Assembly (NCBI RefSeq): GCF_038900095.1
Contig: NZ_JBBMQQ010000004.1
Span: 372,001-436,000, forward strand
Length of the DNA stretch: 64,000 bases
Source: Hoeflea sp038900095
GTDB lineage: Bacteria > Pseudomonadota > Alphaproteobacteria > Rhizobiales > Rhizobiaceae
Reading direction: 5' to 3'
Shown: piece after piece, positions 18,152 to 28,000 of the stretch
How positions within the stretch are numbered: position 1 is the first letter of the stretch
Layout of the letters: the number at the start of each line of letters is the position of its first letter
Made by a program: the position numbers and the translations under genes
The notes under the pieces: generated by a model
Told to the model about the DNA's origin: nothing
Databases searched by the model: none
Seen by the model: only the letters and a program-made list of their open reading frames with translations

Positions 18152-20398
18152 ATGGGAAAAAGCCTGCTTCCGCCCGGTGGGGGCGACCACATTCATGCCG
18201 TTGACCTGAAAAAGGCGCTCGAGGAGCGCTATCTGGCCTATGCGCTGTCGACCATCATGCACCGGGCACTGCCCGATGTACGCGACGGGATGAAGCCGGT
18301 GCATCGCCGTATCGTCTACGCCATGAACCAGATGGGGCTGAAGTCAGCCGGGTCATTCAAGAAATCCGCCAAGATTGTCGGTGAGGTGATGGGTAACTTC
18401 CATCCGCACGGCGACCAGTCGATCTATGACGCCTTGGTGCGGCTGGCGCAGGATTTTGCCGTGCGCTACCCCTTGGCCAACGGTCAGGGCAACTTCGGTA
18501 ACATCGATGGCGATAGTGCCGCCGCGATGCGTTACACCGAATCCAAGATGACCGCGGTCGCCGAACTGCTGATCGAGGGCATCAACGAGGACGCGGTCGA
18601 TTTCCGCGACACCTATGACGAGGAAAACAGCGAGCCAGTGGTTCTGCCCGGCGCGTTTCCGAACCTGCTCGCCAACGGCGCCACCGGAATTGCCGTGGGA
18701 ATGGCAACCTCGATCCCGCCACACAATGCAGCCGAGCTCTGCGATGCAGCACTTGCGCTGATCCGCAAGCCCGATGCCACGGTCGAAGACCTGCTGCAAT
18801 ATGTCGAGGGTCCGGATTTCCCCACCGGTGGCGTCGTCATCGACAGCCGCGAATCCATTCTCGAGGCCTACCAGACCGGCCGTGGCGGTTTCCGCGTTCG
18901 CGCCAAGTGGGAGATCGAGGACACCGGTCGCGGTGGCTACCAGATCGTCGTCACCGAGATGCCCTATCAGGTGCAGAAATCCCGGTTGATCGAAAAGATC
19001 GCCGAACTTCTGATCGCCCGCAGGCTGCCGCTGCTGGACGATATCCGCGATGAATCCGCTGAAGACGTGCGTCTGGTTCTGATCCCCAAGAGCCGCACGG
19101 TCGATCCGACGCTGCTGATGGAATCCCTGTTCCGGCTGTCCGATCTGGAAAATCGTATCCCGCTCAACCTCAATGTCCTGTCGATGGGCAAGGTGCCCAG
19201 GGTGATGAACCTGGCCGAGGTGCTGTCGGAATGGCTGGCGCACCGCCGCGAGGTGCTGCAGCGCCGTTCACGCCACCGCCTGGCGGCGATCGAGCGGCGT
19301 CTGGAATTGCTATCGGGTTTCCTCATCGCCTATCTCAATCTCGACGAGGTGATCCGCATCATCCGCGAGGAGGATGAGCCCAAGCTCGAACTGATGAAGA
19401 CCTTCGAACTGACAGATGTTCAGGCCGAAGCCATTCTCAACATGCGGTTGAGGTCCTTGCGCAAGCTCGAAGAGCTGGAAATCCGCAAGGAGTTCGACGG
19501 ACTGACAAACGAGAAGGCCGAGATCGAGGAATTGCTCGGCTCGGACGCCAAGCAGTGGCAGACGGTCGCCTGGGAAGTCGGCAATGTGCGCAAGACCTTC
19601 TCCAAGGAAACCGAACTTGGCGCCCGCCGAACAAAGTTCGCCGAGGCGCCGGTCGCCGATTTGGCCGCTATCGAGCAGGCGATGATCGAGAAAGAGCCGA
19701 TCACCGTGGTGATCTCCGAGAAGGGCTGGATCCGCGCCATGAAGGGCCACATGGCCGATTTCGCTGGCCTGCAGTTCAAGGACGGCGACCAGCTCAAGAT
19801 TGCCTTCCACGCCAACACCACCGACAAGCTGGTCATCGTCACCACCGGCGGCAAGGCCTACACGCTTGGCGCCGACAAGCTGCCCGGCGGGCGTGGCCAT
19901 GGCGAGCCGCTCAGGATCATCGTCGACATGGACAATGACCAGGCCGTTCTGACCGCCTTCGTGCATGATCCGGCGCGCAAGCTGCTGGTGGCTTCCACCG
20001 TCGGCAACGGCTTCGTCGTTGCCGAGAGTGACATGGTCGCCAACACCCGCAAGGGCAAGCAGATCATGAATGTCAGCCTGCCTGTCGAGATGAGGCTGTG
20101 CGTGCCGGTGAGCGGCGATCATGTCGCCATCATCGGCGAAAACCGCAAGATGCTGATTTTCCCGCTCGAGCAACTGCCGGAAATGAGCCGCGGCAAGGGC
20201 GTTCGCCTGCAGCGTTACAAGGATGGCGGCATCGCCGATATCCGTTGCTTCGCGATGGAGGACGGGCTGACCTGGGAAGACAGCGCCGGGCGCATGCACA
20301 ACCGCAAGAAGGAAGAGCTGACCGAGTGGATCGCCGACCGCGCCCAGGCCGGCCGCCTTGTGCCCAAGGGCTTCCCGCGGTCCGGCAAGTTCAGCTGA
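18152..20398 (+). CDS. parC: DNA topoisomerase IV subunit A
   Basis: ParC is the DNA-breaking subunit of topoisomerase IV and decatenates sister chromosomes with ParE. The 748-residue protein begins with the subunit A core (LAYALSTIMHRALPDVRDGMKPVHRRIVY), with the active-site tyrosine at about Tyr128 in AMRYTESKM. The C-terminal half has the coiled-coil gate and beta-pinwheel blades. Its length and short C-terminal domain favour ParC over GyrA. ATG 18152 has no strong ribosome site but is the natural start. Its last eight bases overlap the end of the convergent DUF3750 gene. Confidence 0.94.
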   Translation: MGKSLLPPGGGDHIHAVDLKKALEERYLAYALSTIMHRALPDVRDGMKPVHRRIVYAMNQMGLKSAGSFKKSAKIVGEVMGNFHPHGDQSIYDALVRLAQDFAVRYPLANGQGNFGNIDGDSAAAMRYTESKMTAVAELLIEGINEDAVDFRDTYDEENSEPVVLPGAFPNLLANGATGIAVGMATSIPPHNAAELCDAALALIRKPDATVEDLLQYVEGPDFPTGGVVIDSRESILEAYQTGRGGFRVRAKWEIEDTGRGGYQIVVTEMPYQVQKSRLIEKIAELLIARRLPLLDDIRDESAEDVRLVLIPKSRTVDPTLLMESLFRLSDLENRIPLNLNVLSMGKVPRVMNLAEVLSEWLAHRREVLQRRSRHRLAAIERRLELLSGFLIAYLNLDEVIRIIREEDEPKLELMKTFELTDVQAEAILNMRLRSLRKLEELEIRKEFDGLTNEKAEIEELLGSDAKQWQTVAWEVGNVRKTFSKETELGARRTKFAEAPVADLAAIEQAMIEKEPITVVISEKGWIRAMKGHMADFAGLQFKDGDQLKIAFHANTTDKLVIVTTGGKAYTLGADKLPGGRGHGEPLRIIVDMDNDQAVLTAFVHDPARKLLVASTVGNGFVVAESDMVANTRKGKQIMNVSLPVEMRLCVPVSGDHVAIIGENRKMLIFPLEQLPEMSRGKGVRLQRYKDGGIADIRCFAMEDGLTWEDSAGRMHNRKKEELTEWIADRAQAGRLVPKGFPRSGKFS

Positions 20399-21146
20399 AC
20401 GGTTTCCCCTGGACGCCGATCCGCCCGAAGCCCGGTAGCTTGATGCCGGGCCGGGCGATGTCGATGCCGAACACCAGCCCGCCGAGCCGCACTTCGATGC
20501 CGTAGAGCGTGCCGATCGCCAGCCCGGCATAGCCGCCGAGCGAAAGCTCGAGATTGCGCCAGTCGGATGACAGCGTGACGAAATCGCCAAAGGCTCTGAA
20601 ATCACGGCCAATCGCTTCGGGTGGCAGCGCCAGCTCGAGGTCCGGTACTTGTCTAAGCACATGGGCGACAAAGGAATTGGAGTTCGGGCCCGGCCAGATC
20701 GTGTAATCGCCACGGTTCGAAAACGGGTAGGCCTGAATGGCGGCTTCTATCTGCGGGATCAGCCGGGATGCCTCGGCGCCGTGAACCTCGGCAAGCACTT
20801 GCGGCGCATTTGAATACCAGCTTCCGTCAGCGGCATAGGCATTGGTGCGGATCGGGCTGCCCCAGCCAACCTTGTCGTAGCGGGTGTATCTTGTGCTGCC
20901 TGAGGCTTTTGTCACGATCCAGCTGTGAACCGCCAGTGCTCCCTTGAGCCCGCCGGTCCGCGCTGCCATCACATAAATTGCCGCATCCGGCTCGGTGTCG
21001 GCATCGGGCAATATGTCTGCCGAAGACCAGTCCGCGGCCCGCCAGGAGCCCGGCTGAGAACTCGCCGCACGAACGGCAAGCGAGGCCAGTGCCGGTGCGA
21101 CAAAGCACAGGAGCACAAAAAGCACGAATTTCTTCAATCGGGGCAA
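20391..21146 (-). CDS. DUF3750 domain protein
   Basis: This 251-residue protein has an N-terminal hydrophobic helix (about residues 5-25, likely a signal peptide or anchor). The DUF3750 domain follows, recognisable by AVHSWIVTK, a tyrosine/arginine-rich patch and YTIWPGPNSNSFVAHV. The function of the family is unknown; conserved His, Tyr and Asn residues suggest a hydrolase-like site, which is inference. No ATG or GTG is available, so a TTG at 21146 is the probable start. The end overlaps parC by eight bases on the opposite strand. Confidence 0.75.
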   Translation of the reverse strand: MPRLKKFVLFVLLCFVAPALASLAVRAASSQPGSWRAADWSSADILPDADTEPDAAIYVMAARTGGLKGALAVHSWIVTKASGSTRYTRYDKVGWGSPIRTNAYAADGSWYSNAPQVLAEVHGAEASRLIPQIEAAIQAYPFSNRGDYTIWPGPNSNSFVAHVLRQVPDLELALPPEAIGRDFRAFGDFVTLSSDWRNLELSLGGYAGLAIGTLYGIEVRLGGLVFGIDIARPGIKLPGFGRIGVQGKPFS

Positions 21147-21224
21147 CAGCAGATCCGGATAGAGGCAGTCTTTCGGGGGACGCCAACCAGATCACTGCGA
21201 TACGACGTTTTTAGGGCAGCCAGG

Positions 21225-22136
21225 TCAGACCGGATGCCGCGGCGCCAGCGTTCGGACGGCACGCCGGTGCATCGACAATTGCCACAACGAGTGCGACACC
21301 AGGGCCGTGATGATGATGGCGCCGCCAATCAGCCCGGTCACGGTGGGGGCTTCTGCAAAGATCATCCAGATCCATACCGGCGCAAGGATTGTTTCCAGCA
21401 GATAGAACATCGCCACCTCCGGCCCGGAGATGTATTTCGGGCCCGTCGCCAGGCACCAGAACGCGATCGGGATGATCACCGCCCCGTTCAGGACCAGCCA
21501 GACCGGTTCTTGCAGGACCAGGTTCGACGGGCTTCCCAGCATCACCATTCCGACGATGGACGGCACAATTGCCGCAAACAGTGGAGCAAACCCCAGATCG
21601 GTTCGCGCCTTGCGGCTGACGGTAATCGCACCGGCGAGAATGAAGCTCGACGCAAAAGCGAGCAGGTCGCCGGACAGATTGCCGGCCTTGATCCCATCGG
21701 AGACAATCAGCAATACGCCCAGCACCATGGCGATCATCGCCGCGAATGTCTGCGGCTTCGGTTTTTCTCCGACCAGCCACCAGGCGAGCAGGGCTGAAAA
21801 CATCGGGTTGAAGGCAAGTATGAACACCAGATTGGCCGTGGTGGTGTTGAACACGGCCAGCATGAAGGTGACAGCGGCAGTGGCGTAAAGCGCCACCACC
21901 AACAGGCCGGTCTTGCCCGGGATGAAGGCGATGTTCCGTTTCAAGATCACCCGGATGACGCTCCAGGCAATGATCGCCGCGCAGAATGTAAGCGCGCTCC
22001 GCACCGCCAGAACCGACCAGACCTCGCCCTGCGCCAGCCGGATCAGCGGGATGTCGATGGTCAGCAGCAATCCGCCAAACGCGGTGATCAGCAGGCCTTT
22101 GCGGTGGTTGGCCGCCTGGCGGAGAGGATCCTGCAT
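21225..22136 (-). CDS. EamA/DMT family transporter
   Basis: This is a 303-residue inner-membrane protein of the drug/metabolite transporter superfamily, with ten predicted helices arranged as two EamA repeats (about residues 15-145 and 160-295). The first repeat ends at a typical WWLVGEKP segment. The family exports amino acids, nucleosides or other metabolites; no substrate can be inferred. ATG 22136 is supported by a nearby AAGG motif, whereas an in-frame ATG at 22244 would overlap bpt. It lies 79 bases downstream of bpt and probably shares its transcript. Confidence 0.88.
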   Translation of the reverse strand: MQDPLRQAANHRKGLLITAFGGLLLTIDIPLIRLAQGEVWSVLAVRSALTFCAAIIAWSVIRVILKRNIAFIPGKTGLLVVALYATAAVTFMLAVFNTTTANLVFILAFNPMFSALLAWWLVGEKPKPQTFAAMIAMVLGVLLIVSDGIKAGNLSGDLLAFASSFILAGAITVSRKARTDLGFAPLFAAIVPSIVGMVMLGSPSNLVLQEPVWLVLNGAVIIPIAFWCLATGPKYISGPEVAMFYLLETILAPVWIWMIFAEAPTVTGLIGGAIIITALVSHSLWQLSMHRRAVRTLAPRHPV

Positions 22137-22215
22137 ATGGAGGGACCTTTTGGGAGAGACGGCGGATGACTTGGGCGTGGAGCCGAATTGTTGATGAACC
22201 GGCCGTTGCAGCCCT

Positions 22216-22983
22216 TTATCGGGAGACTTCCTGGTCCGGTTCATACCGTTGCCAACCCTGCGCCATCAGGTGTTCCTGCGGCAGGAAGCGGGTCTTGTAT
22301 TCCATCTTGCGCGATCCCTTGACCCAGTAGCCGAGATAGACATGCGGCAGGCCAAGCGTCTGGGCCCGTTCGATGTGATCGAGGATCATGTAGGTGCCGA
22401 GCGACCGCGCCGTCGCATCCGGATTGTAGAACGAATAGACCATAGACAGGCCATCGCCCATCCGGTCGGTCAGCGCCACCGCCAGCAATTCGCCCGCCGG
22501 CTGCTCCTGCAGCCCGTCGCCCTCGGTTCTCACCCGGTATTCGATGATGCGGCTGTCGACATGCGAATCCTCGACCATCATGGCGTAGTCGCCAATGCTC
22601 ATGTCGGCCATGCCGCCGCTCTGGTGCCGGCTGTCGAGATAGCGCCGGAACAGCTTGAATTGTTCGCTCGAGGGTTCGGCGTGATATTCGGCGGCAACCA
22701 GGTCGGCATTGAGCGCCTTGTTGCGCCGCATCGATCTCGATAGCTTGAATTCATTGGCGAGAATGCGGACCGAGATGCAGGCGCGGCAGGTTTCGCACGC
22801 CGGCCTGTAGGCGATGTTCTGCGACCGGCGGAAGCCGCCCTGGGTCAGAAGGTCGTTCAGCTCCGAGGCTTTTTCTCCAACCAGATGGGTAAACACCTTC
22901 CGCTCGCTCTGGCCCTCAAGATAAGGGCATTCCGACGGGGCTGTCAGAAAAAACTGCGGTGAATTGATGGGTTTGTTCATCAT
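22216..22983 (-). CDS. bpt: Aspartate/glutamate leucyltransferase (N-degron arginyltransferase family)
   Basis: Bpt moves leucine from Leu-tRNA to proteins with N-terminal Asp or Glu, marking them for ClpS-ClpAP degradation. The 255-residue protein shows the N-terminal cysteine cluster C19 and YRPACETCRAC (C63, C66, C69), then the acyltransferase core with FRRYLDSRHQSGGM and a C-terminal HVYLGYWVKGSRKMEYK. Two adjacent ATG codons (22983 and 22980) are both possible starts. It is leftward, upstream of the EamA gene and just beyond the end of the SLC13 permease gene. Confidence 0.93.
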   Translation of the reverse strand: MMNKPINSPQFFLTAPSECPYLEGQSERKVFTHLVGEKASELNDLLTQGGFRRSQNIAYRPACETCRACISVRILANEFKLSRSMRRNKALNADLVAAEYHAEPSSEQFKLFRRYLDSRHQSGGMADMSIGDYAMMVEDSHVDSRIIEYRVRTEGDGLQEQPAGELLAVALTDRMGDGLSMVYSFYNPDATARSLGTYMILDHIERAQTLGLPHVYLGYWVKGSRKMEYKTRFLPQEHLMAQGWQRYEPDQEVSR

Positions 22984-23002
22984 CTCTTGGATTCAATGCT
23001 GG

Positions 23003-24823
23003 TCAAAGTCCATAGTACCATGGCGCAAGTAACGAAAACGTCAACCATATGATGATCACAAGCGGCGTTCCGGCGCGAAGAAAATCGCTGAACCGGTAGT
23101 GCCCGGGGCCCATGACCAGGAGGTTGGTCTGATATCCGATCGGCGTGGCGAACGACGCGTTCGAGGCAAAAATCACCGCTGCGATGAAGGGCTCTGGCGA
23201 AACGCCCATGCCTTTGGCAATCCCCAGCGCAATCGGCGTGAACAGCACGGCGGTTGCATTGTTGGACAGTACGTTGGTCAGCATCGCCATCACCAGGAAA
23301 AGTCCCGACAGAATGACGCCCGCCGAAGCGCCTTCCAGCAGGCTCAGGGAAGCGGAGGCAATCAGTGCCGCGCCGCCTGTTGCTTCAAGAGCCGTGGCCA
23401 AGGCCACGGACGACCCGACCAGAAGGAAGATCTGCCGGTCGAATGCACGGCCCGCCTGCAGGATCGACAGGCATCCGGTCAGCAGCATCAATACGGCGCC
23501 GCTGATCGCCGCCACCACGATCGGAACGATCGAGAACGCCGACAAAAGCACGATCGCGGTGAAGATCGCCACCGCGATGCGCGCCTTGCGCGATTGCGGC
23601 ACGGCCTCGGCGGAATACTCGAGCAGCAGCAGGTCGTGATTGCCCCTTAGAAGCTTAATCGCCTCCATCGGGCCGCCGATCAGCAGCGTGTCGCCCGGCT
23701 CCAGCCTTATGTCCGACATCGCCGAACGTGCCATGCGGCTCTTGCGCTGCACCCCAAGAACCGAGATGCCGAACTGTGGCCGCAGGCCCGAGAGTTGAAT
23801 GGTGCGTCCGGCATAGCGCGAACCCGGCGAGATCACCGCTTCGGCCAGATGGTAGTCAGGGCCGGGCGGCTGGTCGTGCTGGGTGTCCTCGACGGGGCCG
23901 TCCTCGCTTTCAAGCCCGGCACGGCCGCGCGCCAGCGCCTTGGAGAAGGCCCGCCGGGTTCCCGTCACCACCAGCGTGTCGCCGACCGACAGGGTGAGGT
24001 CCTCGAACGGCGGCAGAACCGGGACGTCACGGCGCTGGAGCAGTCTGAGCGTCAACTCGCCCAGTCCCGGAAACATGCCGGCCTTGGCGCTGATGCCGAC
24101 AAACGGGTGATCGCGCGTCAGCGTGATCTCACCGATGAACTGCGCACCTGACTTTGCTCCCGCCGAGAGCTCGGCCACCCGTTCGGGCAGCAGCCGGGGA
24201 AGCACGCCAAGAACATAGGCACCGCCGACAACAGCAAGTATGATGCCCATGCCGGTGATGTCGAAGAAGCCGATGTCGTAGCCGTAATCGCGGACCACGC
24301 CGGCGACCAGCAGGTTGGTCGACGAGCCGATCAGGGTTGTCATTCCGCCCAGGATCGTGATGAAGGACAGCGGCATGAACACCCGGCTCGGCGAGATAGA
24401 CCTTTGCGCCGAGATCACCACCAGGATCGGGATGAAGATCACCACCACCGGGGTGTTGTTCAGAAACGCCGAAAACAGTGCCGCGCCGACAAGAATGTAG
24501 AGAATCGGGCGAAAGGTGGCGGCTCCACCCATGCGTCCGAGTTTGCGCGCTGGCGCTTCCATGGCGTCGGTTGCAAACAGGCCTTGCCCGACGATCAGCA
24601 ACGCGATCACCGTGGCGAGCGCCGGATTCGAAAACCCTGCCAGCAGCTGTTCCGGTTCGAGATCGGCGCCGTCCGGCCCGGTGAAGGGGAAGAAGCCAAA
24701 CAGCACAAGCACAGCGGCAAGCGAGACCAGCGAAACAGTCTCCATCGGCCAGCGTTCGGACGCATAGGCGATGATGGTGGCCGCGATGATGACAAACGTG
24801 GCGATGAGATGAAAATCTGGCAT
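23003..24823 (-). CDS. SLC13/DASS family permease with two RCK_C domains
   Basis: This is a 606-residue anion permease of the SLC13 (divalent anion:sodium symporter) superfamily. Five or six N-terminal helices are followed by about 220 cytosolic residues with two TrkA-C/RCK_C ligand-binding domains (about residues 210-300 and 310-390, each ending in a GDTLxxxG strand). A second membrane half contains SSVALATALEATGGAALI and NNATAVLFTPIAL. This architecture is common in bacterial sulfate or dicarboxylate permeases. ATG 24823 matches the first hydrophobic helix; a GTG at 24862 is possible. It ends 20 bases upstream of bpt on the same strand. Confidence 0.88.
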   Translation of the reverse strand: MPDFHLIATFVIIAATIIAYASERWPMETVSLVSLAAVLVLFGFFPFTGPDGADLEPEQLLAGFSNPALATVIALLIVGQGLFATDAMEAPARKLGRMGGAATFRPILYILVGAALFSAFLNNTPVVVIFIPILVVISAQRSISPSRVFMPLSFITILGGMTTLIGSSTNLLVAGVVRDYGYDIGFFDITGMGIILAVVGGAYVLGVLPRLLPERVAELSAGAKSGAQFIGEITLTRDHPFVGISAKAGMFPGLGELTLRLLQRRDVPVLPPFEDLTLSVGDTLVVTGTRRAFSKALARGRAGLESEDGPVEDTQHDQPPGPDYHLAEAVISPGSRYAGRTIQLSGLRPQFGISVLGVQRKSRMARSAMSDIRLEPGDTLLIGGPMEAIKLLRGNHDLLLLEYSAEAVPQSRKARIAVAIFTAIVLLSAFSIVPIVVAAISGAVLMLLTGCLSILQAGRAFDRQIFLLVGSSVALATALEATGGAALIASASLSLLEGASAGVILSGLFLVMAMLTNVLSNNATAVLFTPIALGIAKGMGVSPEPFIAAVIFASNASFATPIGYQTNLLVMGPGHYRFSDFLRAGTPLVIIIWLTFSLLAPWYYGL

Positions 24824-25095
24824 GGACGCGGTGCGACTCCGGTGACGCGATCGGGACACCACTTTACAGCTTTGCCGGCTCCAGCGCCTAGGGCGAATAT
24901 TTCAGCTCACGCATATCCGGCGCAACGGATGCTGCGATCGGTGTCAAAACCCGGAACGGACGTTCCGGCCGATGGTTCCCGCACGATGGTTCCGGACCGA
25001 AACCGGGCAGTGGGGTGAGGTGTCCTGGCCGTCTTGCCGCCGCACCCGAACTGCCTGCAAGAAAGCAGCCGGCCGATCAGAACCGCCGCAACGGA

Positions 25096-28000
25096 CTATT
25101 GAGCCAGAAGCGCGTCCACCTTTGTTTTCACCTTCTGCACCGCCTCGTCCTTGACCGGGCCGTAGCCGCGTATCTCCATCGGTGCAGACAATACCTGCTG
25201 CCAAAGTTCTGCATTTGCTGGGGTGATCTCCTGTTCGCACCGCGCCATCAGGGCCTCGAACCAGCTGATGAGCCCGCGCTCCATCTTGCGCTCGGCGGTG
25301 TAGCCGAAGGGATCGAGGGCTGTTCCGCGCAGGCCCTTGAGCCGGGCGAGCATGGAAAGAGCCGGCCGGATTGCTGGCCCGAAGGCCCGCTTCAGCGGCC
25401 GTCCGCGCGCATCCTTGCCGCCGCCGAGCAGCGGTGGCGCGAAATGGTGCACCACCTTGAAGTCACCTTCGAAACGGTCCTCAAGGCTCTTGCGGAAAGC
25501 CGGGTCGCCATGCAGCCGCGCGACTTCGTACTCGTCCTTGTAGGACATCAGCTTGAACAGCGACCTGGCTGCCGCACTCGCAAGCGTCTCGCGATGTTCG
25601 GCGGGCATTTTTGTGGCAAAGCCGTCGAGGCGGCAGCGATACCGGTCTGCCCAGACTGCGTTCTGGTAGCCTTCGAGGAACTCGGCCCGCCGTGCGACGA
25701 TCGCGTCGAGCGATCCCGCAAAATCCGGCTTCGGGTTGAGGTGCCGCGCCAGAACCGACGGATCGTCCGCCATAAGCCGGCCGCAGGCCAGCGCCCGCTT
25801 GTTGGCGTCAACGGCGACATTGTTGAGCTCGATCGCCCGCATCAGCGCATCGAGCGTCACCGGCACCAGCCCGCGCTGCCAGGCAAAGCCGAGCATCATC
25901 ACATTGGCGAACACGGCGTCTCCGAACAGTGCCTCCGAAGTGGCGTTGGCGTCAAACGCAGCCAGATTGTCGGCACCAACGACCGCTGCGATGGCCGATG
26001 CGCGGCTGTCGATGTTGAGATCGGCATCGCGCCTGAGCACCAGATCGCCGGTCGGCATCGATGCCAGGTTCAGCGCCACCGACGTGCCGGAGCGGTAAGT
26101 GCCCGATGCCTTGGGCGAGGAAGAGACAACCACGTCGCAGCCGATCACAGCATCGGCCATGCCGGTGTCGATGCGGACCTGGTTGATGTCGTCCGGCTCG
26201 CGGCCAATTCGGACGAAGCTCAGGACCGCGCCGAATTTCTGCGCGAATCCGGTGAAGTCGAGAATGGTGGCGCCCTTGCCCTCTAGGTGTGCCGCCATCG
26301 AGATCAGCTGGCCGACAGTCACCACACCGGTGCCGCCGACGCCGGTAACCAGCAGGTTGAACGGTGCATCAAGCGCCGGAAGCGCGGGCAGGGCCACGCC
26401 CTGCATCAGGCTGTCGAGATCGAGTTCCGCCGGTTTCGGCTTGCGCCGCACCGCGCCTTCAACCGTCACGAAACTCGGGCAGAAACCATTGAGACAGGAC
26501 ATGTCCTTGTTGCAGTTGGACTGGTTGATCTGCCGTTTGCGGCCGAATTCGGTCTCCTTCGGCTCGATGCTCAGGCAATTGGATTCGGTCGAGCAGTCGC
26601 CGCAGCCCTCGCAGACGAGTTCATTGATGACGGCGAATTTCTTCGGATCCGGCAGTTCGCCGCGCTTGCGGCGGCGGCGCTTCTCGGTGGCGCAGGTTTG
26701 CTCGTAGATCAGCACCGAGACACCGGACACCTCGCGCAGTTCGCGCTGGACCGCATCCATTTCGGCCCGCGCGTGAATGGTGATGCCGCCCGGGAAATCG
26801 GTGGCGGCGAACTTTTCCGGATTATCGGAGACCAGCGCGATGCGCTCGACACCCTCGGCGCGGCAGATATGGGCGATGGCTTGCACAGACACCGGGCCGT
26901 CGACCGGCTGGCCGCCGGTCATGGCCACCGCGTCATTGTAGAGGATCTTGTAGGTGATGTTGGCGCCCGCCGCGATCGCCTGGCGGATTGCCATCGAGCC
27001 GGAATGATACCAGGTGCCTTCGCCGAGATTCTGGAAGATGTGGTCCTTGCCGGTAAAGCGCGAGGAGGCCGCCCAGTTGACCCCTTCGCCACCCATCTGG
27101 ATCAGCGACGAGGTTTCCCGGTCCATCCAGCTGGCCATGAAATGGCAACCGATGCCGGCCAGCGCCTTCGAGCCCTCGGGCACCTTGGTCGAGGTGTTGT
27201 GCGGGCAGCCGGAACAGAAATAGGGCGTGCGCGTTGCCCCGGGATCGCTGAGCGCGATGACCGGTTCTCCGGTGATCTCGGCCGCCCGCGCGGCAAAATC
27301 CTCACCCCGGAACACCCCGTCGAGCCGCTTGGCAATCAGTGGCACCAGCTGCCGCGGCGAAAGTTCGCCGGTCCAGGGGATCAGCCGCCGCCCGGTCTCG
27401 TCATGCTTGCCGACCATGCGCTGCGGCTTGTCGCCGGGCCAGTCATAGAAATATTCCTTGAACTGGCTTTCGATGATGCCGCGCTTTTCCTCGATCACCA
27501 GCACTTCGCGCTTGCCGCGGACGAAGTTAAGCGCGGCGCGGCGCGCCAGCGGCCAGACCATGCCGACCTTGTAGATGTCGATGCCGAGCGCCCGGCAGCG
27601 CGCCTCGTCAAGCCCGAGCAGCCTGAGCGCCTCCATCAGATCGAGATGTGCCTTGCCGGTGGTCACGAAGCCGAACCGCGCGTCCTTGATGCCGTAGATC
27701 GCCCTGTCGATCGGGTTGGCATCGGCGAAGGCATAGACTGCGTGTTTCTTGGCCTCCATCCGCTCCTCGATCTGCGGTCCCGGCAGATCGGGCCAGCGGT
27801 AGTGCAGGCCGGTGGCAGGTATCTGAAAGTCCGGCTCGGCGAACACCCGGTCAGGCTTGAGCAGGAACGAGCTGGCGCCCTCGACTGTTTCCGAAATTGC
27901 CTTGAACCCGACCCACATGCCCGAATAGCGCGACAGCGCGTAGCCATATTCGGCAAATTCGAGATATTCCGAAACGCTAGCCGGATTGAGCGTCGGCATG

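Noticed and set aside
18353..20713. Two long antisense frames over parC
   Set aside because: They mirror the codon bias of parC and show no family features.
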